From Thermoprotei archaeon (lineage in GTDB: Archaea > Thermoproteota > Thermoprotei_A > Sulfolobales > Fervidicoccaceae), in contig JAEMPT010000134.1 in the NCBI GenBank assembly GCA_022759165.1, positions 1 to 17,417 of the forward strand: 17,417 nucleotides of DNA, written 5' to 3'. A program made the position numbers and the translations under genes. Position 1 is the stretch's first letter. The number at the start of each line of letters is the position of its first letter. The notes beneath the pieces are model-generated. The model ran no database searches and had not been told where the DNA came from. It saw only the letters and a list, made by a program, of their open reading frames with translations. This document shows, one piece after another, positions 7,367 through 14,997 of the stretch.

Positions 7367-8021
7367 GACCCGGGACAAAGACCAGCTTCTCTACCCTTCT
7401 GAACGCTTTAGCTAAGAGAAAACCCACAACCACGTATATCAAGGCGAGGACAAGGTACATCTCGAGATACCTGAAGCTACCCGCTGCTATGTATCGAGCT
7501 ACGTAGAAGAGCTCCGGAAGCGTCACGAATGAAGCTATGCTAGAGTACTTGAAAAGCGCGACCAGCTCGTTGCCTAGAGATGGAAGAGAGGCCCTAAGAG
7601 CTATTGGTAGCATCACGCTGGAGATCGAGGCCCACTTTGTGAGCCCCAGCGACTCTGCCGCTTCATATTGAGTCTTGGGCACGCTCATCATCCCGGCCCT
7701 CAGGTACTCTGATTGGTATGCCGCAGAGTTCAATGCGAACGCTACTATCGATGCCTGGAGCGGGGATAAATTTATCCCTATAGACGGTGAAGCATAATAA
7801 ATGAAGAAAAGCTGAACCATCATGGGCGTGCCCCTGAAGACCTCCACATACCCTCTAACGAGCCACCTCGGAAGCCTAAAAGAGGAGAACAGCCTAACTA
7901 CGGTCGCGGCTGAGGCCAGAAGGAAGCCGATGGAGAACGATGCAACTGCGACGAGCAATGAGTAGCCCAGAGCCTTCAGCAGAACCTCCCAGTTCTCCAT
8001 CAATATGTCCAGTCCCAGCAA
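7356..8021 (-). CDS. Polar amino-acid ABC transporter permease (second permease of the operon)
   Basis: Inner-membrane permease of a HisM/GlnP-type importer, 221 residues with about five membrane segments. It carries FRGTPMMVQL, found after the second or third helix in this family, and the EAA-loop EAAESLGLTKWASISSVMLP that docks on the ATPase. It ends a four-gene minus-strand operon, 3 bases after the ATPase stop. The start is TTG 8021 with GGTGA close upstream; ATG 8000 (residue 8) is an alternative. With the other permease it would form a heterodimeric channel. Confidence 0.88.
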   Translation of the reverse strand: MLGLDILMENWEVLLKALGYSLLVAVASFSIGFLLASAATVVRLFSSFRLPRWLVRGYVEVFRGTPMMVQLFFIYYASPSIGINLSPLQASIVAFALNSAAYQSEYLRAGMMSVPKTQYEAAESLGLTKWASISSVMLPIALRASLPSLGNELVALFKYSSIASFVTLPELFYVARYIAAGSFRYLEMYLVLALIYVVVGFLLAKAFRRVEKLVFVPGLMH

Positions 8022-8024
8022 GGC

Positions 8025-8786
8025 TCACCACTCCGGCTCTATCTTATATAGCTCCCACATCTTTTCGAGAAATGCCCTGGTCCTATCCTTCTTTGGCGAA
8101 AATAGAACCTCTTTAGGAGTCCCTTCCTCTACGAGCTCCCCGCTATCGATGAACGCTATCCTGGAACCGACCGATGCTGCGAAACCTAGCTCGTGCGTAA
8201 CCACCACCATGGTCATGCCGCCTCTTGCCAGCTCCTTCATGACTTCCAGGACCTCTCCAGTTAGCTCCGGATCGAGGGCGGATGTGGGCTCGTCGAACAG
8301 CATTACCTCTGGCTCCATCGCTAGGGCCCTCGCTATTGCTACCCTCTGCTGCTCTCCGCCAGAGAGCTGCGAAGGGTACTTGTCCCACAGGTTCTTGCCA
8401 ATCCTCACGGACTCGAGCGCAGACATGGCTCTCTTCTTAGCCAATTCTTGGCTCATCCCCTTTACCTTGACCAGGCCGAACATGACGTTTTTCAGGACGG
8501 TCATGTGCAGGAAAAGGTTGTAGTGCTGGAAAACGATGCCTATCTTCTTCCTATATTCTATGGGGTTCACACCGGGGGATGTGAGCTCAACATCCTTGAA
8601 GAAGACCCTCCCCTTGTCAGGTCTCACGAGCATGTTCATCATCCTAAGCATAGTTGACTTGCCTGAGCCGGATGGACCTATGATCACGAACCTCTCGTTC
8701 TTGTTCACGGAGAGAGAAATTCCCTTAACCACCGCCCTGCCATCGTAGTACTTCCATACATCCTCGATCCTTATTACCTGACTCAA
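8025..8786 (-). CDS. Polar amino-acid ABC transporter ATP-binding protein
   Basis: ATPase of the importer (GlnQ/HisP type). Numbering from the longer GTG form: Walker A GPSGSGKST (40-48), Q-loop VFQ (Q90), signature LSGGEQQR (144-151), Walker B VMLFDEP (164-170) and switch His (H201). All catalytic residues are intact and the length is normal. I prefer TTG 8786 over GTG 8795, because GGAGG occupies 8799-8795 and overlaps that GTG, while it sits 8 bases from the TTG. The TTG lies one base past the upstream permease stop, so translation is probably coupled. No regulatory C-terminal domain (as in MetN) is present. Confidence 0.92.
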   Translation of the reverse strand: MSQVIRIEDVWKYYDGRAVVKGISLSVNKNERFVIIGPSGSGKSTMLRMMNMLVRPDKGRVFFKDVELTSPGVNPIEYRKKIGIVFQHYNLFLHMTVLKNVMFGLVKVKGMSQELAKKRAMSALESVRIGKNLWDKYPSQLSGGEQQRVAIARALAMEPEVMLFDEPTSALDPELTGEVLEVMKELARGGMTMVVVTHELGFAASVGSRIAFIDSGELVEEGTPKEVLFSPKKDRTRAFLEKMWELYKIEPEW

Positions 8787-8787
8787 A

Positions 8788-9471
8788 TCAACCACCTCCT
8801 ATGTATTCTTGTACGCTGTATCCGTAGGAAAGCTTCCTGTACAAGCTGTTGGCTATTGAGGATAAGGAAAAGCATATGGCCAAATATACCAGGGAGACGA
8901 AGACCAAGGGATAGGTGAAGCTCAATAGCGCCTGAGCTACATGGACCGACTGCGTGAACATCTCAGTTACCCCTATAGCATAGGCAACCGAGGTATCCTT
9001 AAGCAGCACTGTGTACTCGTTTATGAGTGCAGGGATCGATAACCTGAGGACCTGAGGAAATATGACGTACCTGAAGCTTCCCCACTTATCCAGACCTATT
9101 GCTAGGGAGCTCTCGTACTGCGAAGAGCTCACCGATTGCAGCAATGACCTGAAGATCTGGGACTGATAAGCGCCCGAGAGGAGCCCCATACCCAGAACTG
9201 CTGCGAGGAACTTCGGTATCTGGAGTCCTAGGGCTGGCAGACCATAGAATATGAGGAAGAGCATGACGAGGAGCGGGATACCCCTTAGTACATCCACCAT
9301 CCCATCTACGATCGCAGAGATCCTCTTCCCCGAGAAAGTCCTTACGAAGAGGAGAGCCCCTCCTATCAAGAAGCCGAGAGCGAAGCTTAGAACAGAAAGC
9401 GATAAAGTAACCCATAAAGCGCCGATAATTATGTGTATATATGGAAAAAAGGCTTGAATTGAGGCCGGCAA
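8788..9471 (-). CDS. Polar amino-acid ABC transporter permease (first permease of the operon)
   Basis: Membrane permease paired with the second permease gene. It has about five hydrophobic helices, LRGIPLLVML (the family's RGxP segment) and the EAA-loop ESSLAIGLDKWGSFRYVIFPQ. The longest frame begins at GTG 9495 inside the binding-protein gene, but GAGGTG at 9484-9479 lies 7 bases before TTG 9471, and dropping the first eight residues gives the usual short N-terminus, so I use 9471. It sits between the binding protein (11 bases) and the ATPase (1 base), a clear operon. Substrate class is inferred from the partner binding protein. Confidence 0.88.
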   Translation of the reverse strand: MPASIQAFFPYIHIIIGALWVTLSLSVLSFALGFLIGGALLFVRTFSGKRISAIVDGMVDVLRGIPLLVMLFLIFYGLPALGLQIPKFLAAVLGMGLLSGAYQSQIFRSLLQSVSSSQYESSLAIGLDKWGSFRYVIFPQVLRLSIPALINEYTVLLKDTSVAYAIGVTEMFTQSVHVAQALLSFTYPLVFVSLVYLAICFSLSSIANSLYRKLSYGYSVQEYIGGG

Positions 9472-9482
9472 TAAAGAGCACC

Positions 9483-10334
9483 TCAGCCGAACCACTTACT
9501 GACGAGCTTATCCCATTCGGGCGAGTTGAGGAGCTGCTGGAGTGCCGCGTTTAGCTGGTTAAGGAGTTGCGTATCGTCCTTATTCACCGCTAGACCGAAC
9601 CTCTGGCCCGTGTCTATGGTAGCGGATATAGTGACTGGATATTGCTTCATGAAGGACTGGGCAACAGGCGTATCGATCATAGCAGCGTCTAGCTTTCCAT
9701 TAACCAGGTCCTGGACTATGAGGATGAAGTTCTCGTAGCTCTTTATGTTTATCTGCTTTCCAGTTTGGTTGACATAGTCCTTGAGCAGCATTTCCCCCGT
9801 CGTCGATGTCTCAGCGCCAACAGTCTTCCCAACCAGGTCGTCTAAAGACTTGGGCATGAAGCTGCTCCCGTTCCTAACCACTATGGACATGGTAGCGTTC
9901 CAGTATGGTATCGTGAATGCTACAACCTTCTCCCTGTCCGGCCTTATTGTAAGGCCAGCTGCTATCACATCTATCTGCTTGTTTTGCAACGCCAGTATGA
10001 GGCTATCGAAGGACATGGAGACTATTTGCACCTTGTATCCAGTCATGTTCGCTAGAGTGTTAACCAGATCTATGTCGAATCCAACTATGTTCCCCTTGTC
10101 GTCGATGAACTCGAACGGCGGGAAATCCGGCGAAGTACCCACCTTCAATATGCGCTGTGAAGATGATCCAGTTGTGGTGCTAGTAGGCTGCGATGTTTGG
10201 GTCTGCGTAGCCGTTTGGGTATTGGTGGAAGTTTGCGTCTGGGCAGGAGACCCCTGATGCGAAAGCGAATAATATGCAACTCCTCCCAATGCTACTATGA
10301 CTATTACTATTACCGCCAAAGTCCAGCTGTTCAT
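9483..10334 (-). CDS. Membrane-anchored amino-acid-binding protein of the ABC transporter (SBP_bac_3 family)
   Basis: Extracellular solute-binding protein, 283 residues, first gene of the importer operon. One N-terminal hydrophobic helix (about 5-25) has no lipobox Cys, so it likely acts as an uncleaved anchor. A linker of roughly 33 residues rich in Thr, Gln and Ser (28-60) follows and is probably a glycosylated stalk of the kind seen in archaeal binding proteins. The binding domain starts at about 61: TSPDFPPFEF, VGFDIDLVN, AAGLTIRPDREKVVAF and AAMIDTP. By family comparison R134 should bind the substrate carboxylate and D221 its amino group, so the ligand is probably a polar amino acid. ATG 10334 has GGTGG 6 bases upstream. 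The promoter carries a striking inverted repeat. Confidence 0.92.
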   Translation of the reverse strand: MNSWTLAVIVIVIVALGGVAYYSLSHQGSPAQTQTSTNTQTATQTQTSQPTSTTTGSSSQRILKVGTSPDFPPFEFIDDKGNIVGFDIDLVNTLANMTGYKVQIVSMSFDSLILALQNKQIDVIAAGLTIRPDREKVVAFTIPYWNATMSIVVRNGSSFMPKSLDDLVGKTVGAETSTTGEMLLKDYVNQTGKQINIKSYENFILIVQDLVNGKLDAAMIDTPVAQSFMKQYPVTISATIDTGQRFGLAVNKDDTQLLNQLNAALQQLLNSPEWDKLVSKWFG

Positions 10335-10368
10335 TCGTTACCACCATTAATGCTAGGATTATCGATGA

Positions 10369-10400
10369 CGCTATACATGATTAATAAACTCTGTGTAGCG
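10369..10400 (-). promoter_or_regulatory. Box A of the ABC importer centred inside a 32-bp inverted repeat (probable operator)
   Basis: CGCTATACA (10369-10377) and TGTGTAGCG (10392-10400) form 9-base arms, 8 of 9 matched, around a 14-base spacer. On the minus strand the spacer contains TTTATTAA (10388-10381), a box A whose centre coincides with the dyad centre (10384.5). The predicted transcript start is about 10358, leaving a 24-base leader with the RBS. A dimeric regulator bound here would block TBP access. Box A and dyad are seen; operator function is inference. Confidence 0.6.
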
Positions 10401-10470
10401 GGCATGGCAAATAGACGAGCAATGATCCTGTCCGTGACATTTTTAAGATTCTCGTAACTTCTCGATCATT

Positions 10471-11151
10471 TTATCCATGTAATAACGATATGATCTCGAG
10501 AACCACTGTAGCTGATAAGCTCAAAGCGAGAAATCTGAGGCAGCCCTTCAACCTTCCTTCACCGCTTATCCTTCCCATGTATGCTCCCAGTAACGCGATA
10601 ACTGCATTCGATATAACTACTGAAGCGAAAACCGCCTCATGAACTCCGAGAAGTCCCTTGATGCTAAGGAAGAAGGGTGTGAGGGACAAAATCGTGAACA
10701 GGATCCCCCCGGCCATGCTCCAGAGCGCTACGTATACAGGAGCTAACCTGACTACCTCGCTATATATGGATTCCTTTATGTCAGCCAGCATCTGCTCCTC
10801 GAGCTCCTTCAGCTCCCTGAGTCTCTCGGCCTTTTCCGTGAAATATACACCGAAGAAGGAGCTGAATATCCCCATCGTTATCGACCCGCCCAGCGCGGAT
10901 CCCATATATGATTGTGCTGATGAAGTCCCGAAGATATGGTTCCCAAGTATGATACCTATTACAGCTATTAGGCTATCGAAGCTGTTCGTGATGAACATCC
11001 TTCTAGCTATCTCATCGACGCCCATGCTTTGAAGCAGCTTCCTAATATACGCTATGTCCTTCAGCTTGCTTCGCAATTTTATGATTTCCCCCAGAAGAAC
11101 GCGCTTAATCTTTTTAGCGTGGAGGATTAAAACTTTAACGGGCAGCCTCAA
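10471..11151 (-). CDS. VIT1/CCC1-family membrane protein (TIGR00267-like)
   Basis: A 226-residue membrane protein resembling the archaeal branch of the VIT1/CCC1 family, whose characterised members move iron or manganese. After a basic N-terminal region of about 48 residues comes RRMFITNSFDSLIAVIGIILG (conserved first helix), a second helix to about 104, an acidic-basic loop (TEKAERLRELKELEEQ, about 106-121) and three more helices to the C-terminus. The start is uncertain: TTG 11151 has no RBS, a TTG at residue 26 has GGGGG about 11 bases upstream, and an ATG is at residue 43. The gene stands alone, divergent from the nitrilase gene. Transport of a metal ion is a family-based guess. Confidence 0.75.
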   Translation of the reverse strand: MRLPVKVLILHAKKIKRVLLGEIIKLRSKLKDIAYIRKLLQSMGVDEIARRMFITNSFDSLIAVIGIILGNHIFGTSSAQSYMGSALGGSITMGIFSSFFGVYFTEKAERLRELKELEEQMLADIKESIYSEVVRLAPVYVALWSMAGGILFTILSLTPFFLSIKGLLGVHEAVFASVVISNAVIALLGAYMGRISGEGRLKGCLRFLALSLSATVVLEIISLLHG

Positions 11152-11168
11152 TTTCTGAGAAGGAACCC

Positions 11169-11199
11169 TTTTATCCCGGCCGTTTCAATTGAAAATATG
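11169..11199 (+). promoter_or_regulatory. Nitrilase-gene promoter with a 12-bp palindrome
   Basis: TTTTAT at 11169-11174 is the best box A and predicts a start at about 11197. Between them lies a perfect 12-bp palindrome TTTCAATTGAAA (11183-11194). An ATG at 11197 opens a 14-codon reading frame ending at 11241, which runs past the nitrilase TTG (11220) in another frame. A perfect 12-mer palindrome is expected a few times by chance in 17 kb, so only the position argues for function. Confidence 0.4.
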
Positions 11200-11219
11200 A
11201 CCCTGAAGAGGCGGTTAGC

Positions 11220-12023
11220 TTGGGAGGAGAGTTCGAGCTGATACTTTACCAGCATGGGAGGAAGTATCATGGAATAGAGGAGAATCTACTGCGAGCCGTT
11301 AAGAAGCTCGGGGAGGTTAGAATAGAGTCAGAATCGCTAGCAGTGATGCCAGAGATGTGGTTCGGCTCCGTCGCAGTTGAAGAGGAGAGGCTGGAAGAGA
11401 TATTTGCCCCCCTGCAGCTCCTCTCAACAGATCTGAACATGCATATACTCCCAGGCGCATTCTACGTTAAGACGAAGGATGGCGTTTTCAGCAGGAGCTA
11501 TCTCATCTCGCCTGGCGGCGCTATGACACTGGTATCCGAGAAGATATTCCCCAGCCTCCCAATGAGGGAGAGGGAAAAAGTTTCTCGTGGCAAGGTTCTC
11601 AGGGTAATCGACCTAAAATTCGCGAGGATCTCTTCACTCATATGCGTTGACGCTATATATCCGGAGCTAGCAAGGCGCCTAGCGATGGGAGGCGCTGAAG
11701 TCATATTGAACCCTGCAAGCATACCTGCTAATAGGGCCGCCCTTTGGAGGAGCCTCGCCTCAGTCAGGGCCGCCGAGAACACCGTTTATTGGGCAACCGT
11801 TATGCTGACCGAGTCCACATACCCCGATGGTAGACCCGTGAGAGGAGGGAGCGTAGTCGCAGCGCCAAACGGAGAACTTATAGCTGACACGGGAAGCCTG
11901 GAGCAGGCGATCAGGGTAAAGTTGGATCTCGGATCAGTTGAAAAACAGAGGAGCAGGTGGCCCTACTTAAAAGATTTAGAGGAATTGGGGTGGGCGAGCT
12001 TCTACAGTAAGCCAATGCTCTGA
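11220..12023 (+). CDS. Carbon-nitrogen hydrolase (nitrilase superfamily)
   Basis: Cytoplasmic amidase-type enzyme of the nitrilase superfamily, 267 residues. The Glu-Lys-Cys triad is visible: E45 in MPEMWFG, K108 in SEKIFPS and C142 in SLICVDAIYPE. VILNPASIP and the AAENTVYW-type segment also fit. The first strand is FELILYQ. No ATG exists in frame upstream; TTG 11220 has GAGG 8 bases before it and gives the normal N-terminus. The 3' end is 12 bases from the convergent ileS. Substrate is unknown: omega-amidase, N-carbamoyl or simple amide hydrolases all share these motifs. Confidence 0.88.
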   Translation: MGGEFELILYQHGRKYHGIEENLLRAVKKLGEVRIESESLAVMPEMWFGSVAVEEERLEEIFAPLQLLSTDLNMHILPGAFYVKTKDGVFSRSYLISPGGAMTLVSEKIFPSLPMREREKVSRGKVLRVIDLKFARISSLICVDAIYPELARRLAMGGAEVILNPASIPANRAALWRSLASVRAAENTVYWATVMLTESTYPDGRPVRGGSVVAAPNGELIADTGSLEQAIRVKLDLGSVEKQRSRWPYLKDLEELGWASFYSKPML

Positions 12024-12035
12024 AAAGGGTAGAGC

Positions 12036-14996
12036 TCACGCTTTCTCTATATATATCTTCACCCTCTCTTCATCTATCTCGAATTCTCTCCCATTCTGCG
12101 CTGATCCCTCCCTGAGCTCCGATGCCCTCGTCTCCCCCTTTATATAGTCCGCATATTTTGAAAGGGCCTTCCTGAGCACCTCTGAGCCCGTAGAGAGCTC
12201 CACCCTTATGAAATCGTCGTAGTTGAGGCGCGCGTCCTTCCTCATGAGCTGTATCCTCCTTATAAGCTCCTTCGCGTATCCCAAGAGCATCGTTTCCTCG
12301 TCGCTCTCCTCTATTATGTAGACCTTAGCACCCCCTCCAAGCTCAACTTGCAGCTCCGCCACGAATGAATTTGGCTTGGATGATGAGATATCCACAACCG
12401 TCACGTTCGCTAGGCTGGAGACGAGCTCCTTTATCTCCATCATCTCCTTCTCGCTCAGCTCTTGGCCAAGGTCTATGGAGACCCTCTTGATGGGCATCCT
12501 CCTTCTCATGTTTTTCCCAGCCCTGTATGCCAATATCGAGTCTATGGCCTTGAAAGTCTTTTCAACTATAGATGCGGCCCTCTTATCCATTAGTCCCTCC
12601 GGAGCCCCCTCGATCTCCTCCATCATGACGCTCTCTTTCTTCGCTCCCCCCAGCCCATCCTCTATAGAATGGTAAAGGTACTCTGCATGGTATGGCGTGA
12701 AGATCGCCATCAGCGGGATCGATCTCCTGAGCACGGTATAAAGCGTAGCGTATGCGGCCCTCTTCTCCGGGGCATCCCCCTCGATCCAAACTCTCCTCCT
12801 TATCGCTACAACGTACTTGTGGCTCACATCTTCAACTAGGAAATCATAGAGAGACTTAGATGCTAGGTGCAAATCGAAGTCCCTAGCGCTCTCAACCGTA
12901 GTTCTAATGACTTCATCTAGCTTAGCCAATATCCACCTATCCACGAGGGAAGCGCCCTCCAGATCCTTCTCTAATTTATCCGGCCTCCATCCATCGAGCT
13001 GCGCATACGATAGGAGGAACCTGGCCACATTGTATATTATCCTGAGCTTCCCGCCTATCTCCTCTATCTCCTTGTCCACATACCTTATGTCCTGCCAAGG
13101 GGAGTTCCTATAGCACATGAAGAGCCTAAGCTGATCTGCTCCATGCCTCTTAACAGAATCCCTAGCCATTACAACGTTCCCCTTGCTCTTGCTCATCTTC
13201 TGCCCATCGCTGTCCAATATGAGCCCATGCATCCCCAGCTTCCTGTAGGGGGATTTCCCATGGAGGACCGTGCTCGTTATGAGAAGCGTGTAGAACCAGC
13301 CCCTCACCTGCTCCGGTGGCTCAAGGGCGAATGAGTAAGGATATATGGTGCTATGCAATCGCTCTAGCCCAAGCTGTCTCAGGGCAGCAGTGTGAGCTAC
13401 GCCGCTGTCAGCCCATACGTCGGCGACGAATGGCTCCCTCCTCATCTCCCCACCGCACTTGGGGCATCTAAGCACGATCTCATCTATATCCGGCTTATGT
13501 GGATCCTTTACCTCCTTCCCCGATGCCTCCTCCAGCTCCTTTATCGAGCCGAAGACCCTGATCTCCCCGCACCTATCGCACCTCCATATCGGAAGGGGGG
13601 TTCCCCAGTATCTCTCCCTCGATATGCACCAGTCCCTGCTCGATGACACCCAGGAGTCCATCCTGCTGTAACCCCAGCTAGGTCTGAATACAGTGTCCTT
13701 CAAAACATCCCTCATCCTTTCAACTATGGCAGTCGTCTTGAAGAACCACTGCGCGCTCGGGTAGTAAATCAGAGGGGTCCCGCACCTCCAGCAGTGGGGG
13801 TACTCGTGCTCTATCTCCTCGAAGTGAAGAACTAAGCCCTTTTTGCTCAGTTCCTCCACAACCCTTTTGTTTGCTTCCTTGAACCAGAGCCCCGCGAATT
13901 CCCCGGCCTCCTCCCCGAAGACACCGTTTTCCTTGAGTGGAGTCCATACCTGGAGGCCGTATTTGTTCCCTGTGTCGAAGTCCTCAGGTCCGTGGGCGGG
14001 AGCCGTGTGAACGATGCCTGTCCCCTCTGTGAGAGTAACGTAGTCAGCTGCGACCACAGTGCAGTTAGGTTTCCGGCATGAGGAATTAGCTGGGACCTCC
14101 TCAGCGAGTGGGTGCCTGTAGCTTTTCCCCAGGAGCTCCTTTCCCTTGAACCTAGATAGGATCTTCGCCTTAGGATCCTTCAGCTTAGATAGCACCGCTC
14201 CCATGAGAGCTTCGGCAAGCACGTATCTCTCCCCCCCAACCTCCACCAAAACGTAGTCAGCATCCGGGTTAACCGCGAGAGCCCTGTTCGCTATTATCGT
14301 CCAAGGGGTCGTCGTCCAGGCGAGGAAATAATAATCCCCATCCTCTGCCTTCACCTTGAAGTAAAGGCTTGGATCCTTAACGATCTCTGTTCCTAAGCTC
14401 AACTCGTGGTTGCTCAGAGCCGTCCCGCATCTTGGGCACCTAGGCACAACCCTGTATGCCCTGTAAAGCAGGCCTTCCTCATGCGATCTCTTCAAAAATG
14501 ACCATACGGTCTCCAAATATCTCGGGTTCCTCGTCTGGTAAGCGTTTTCGTAGTCAAGCCATATCGCTAGCCTCTCGTTGTCCTTGACCCACTCCTCTAT
14601 GTAAAAGTCCACGCTTTTCCTGCACTCGTTTATGAACCTAGAGACCCCTATCTTTTCCTCTATCTCCCTCTTGCTCTTTACCCCGAACTTCTTCTCTATT
14701 TCCAGCTCAACTGGCAATCCCTGGGTATCCCATCCTCCCTGCGCCCAGACTCTATAGCCTAAGAGTATGTGAAGCCTAACCATTGCGTCCTTGTATATCC
14801 TTCCCCTAGCGTGGCCAGCGTGCATGAAGCCGTTCGTAGTAGGAGGTCCCTCTAGGAATGAGAACAAGGGTCTGTTCTCCCTTCCTTCCCATGCCATCCT
14901 GAGTACCTTCTCCCTTATCCCGTTCTTTTTCCAGTACTCAGAGACTGTCCTCTCTATCTCTCCGTAGCTGTAATTAGATGACAAGCTCCAAGTCAA
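12036..14996 (-). CDS. ileS: Isoleucyl-tRNA synthetase
   Basis: Class I synthetase that charges tRNA-Ile. Numbering from the GTG form (989 residues): the HIGH-type motif is HAGH (62-65) after PPTTNGFM; the editing domain has TTTPWT (231-236) and GTGIVHTAPAHGPEDF (328-343); KMSKSKGN is at 603-610; WADSG (531-535 region) precedes it. Zinc-type CxxC pairs are at 190/193, 405/408, 476/479 and 514/517. A long anticodon-binding and C-terminal region follows. GTG 15005 has GGAGG only one base upstream, so TTG 14996, ten bases away, is at least as likely and is used here. The start lies at the end of the phosphatase gene, so the two are probably one transcript. Confidence 0.95.
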   Translation of the reverse strand: MTWSLSSNYSYGEIERTVSEYWKKNGIREKVLRMAWEGRENRPLFSFLEGPPTTNGFMHAGHARGRIYKDAMVRLHILLGYRVWAQGGWDTQGLPVELEIEKKFGVKSKREIEEKIGVSRFINECRKSVDFYIEEWVKDNERLAIWLDYENAYQTRNPRYLETVWSFLKRSHEEGLLYRAYRVVPRCPRCGTALSNHELSLGTEIVKDPSLYFKVKAEDGDYYFLAWTTTPWTIIANRALAVNPDADYVLVEVGGERYVLAEALMGAVLSKLKDPKAKILSRFKGKELLGKSYRHPLAEEVPANSSCRKPNCTVVAADYVTLTEGTGIVHTAPAHGPEDFDTGNKYGLQVWTPLKENGVFGEEAGEFAGLWFKEANKRVVEELSKKGLVLHFEEIEHEYPHCWRCGTPLIYYPSAQWFFKTTAIVERMRDVLKDTVFRPSWGYSRMDSWVSSSRDWCISRERYWGTPLPIWRCDRCGEIRVFGSIKELEEASGKEVKDPHKPDIDEIVLRCPKCGGEMRREPFVADVWADSGVAHTAALRQLGLERLHSTIYPYSFALEPPEQVRGWFYTLLITSTVLHGKSPYRKLGMHGLILDSDGQKMSKSKGNVVMARDSVKRHGADQLRLFMCYRNSPWQDIRYVDKEIEEIGGKLRIIYNVARFLLSYAQLDGWRPDKLEKDLEGASLVDRWILAKLDEVIRTTVESARDFDLHLASKSLYDFLVEDVSHKYVVAIRRRVWIEGDAPEKRAAYATLYTVLRRSIPLMAIFTPYHAEYLYHSIEDGLGGAKKESVMMEEIEGAPEGLMDKRAASIVEKTFKAIDSILAYRAGKNMRRRMPIKRVSIDLGQELSEKEMMEIKELVSSLANVTVVDISSSKPNSFVAELQVELGGGAKVYIIEESDEETMLLGYAKELIRRIQLMRKDARLNYDDFIRVELSTGSEVLRKALSKYADYIKGETRASELREGSAQNGREFEIDEERVKIYIEKA

Positions 14997-14997
14997 A

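Noticed and set aside
8005..8523. A 172-residue plus-strand frame opposite the ABC ATPase
   Set aside because: Antisense of conserved ATPase motifs; Ser-rich, no RBS, no family resemblance.
9781..10257. A 158-residue plus-strand frame opposite the binding protein
   Set aside because: Opposite a clear SBP_bac_3 gene; the Val/Trp/Cys-rich end is simply the reverse of the Thr/Gln linker.
9483..10334. Thr/Gln tract as a low-complexity repeat or assembly artefact
   Set aside because: Frame is kept, and such linkers after an N-terminal anchor are common in archaeal binding proteins.
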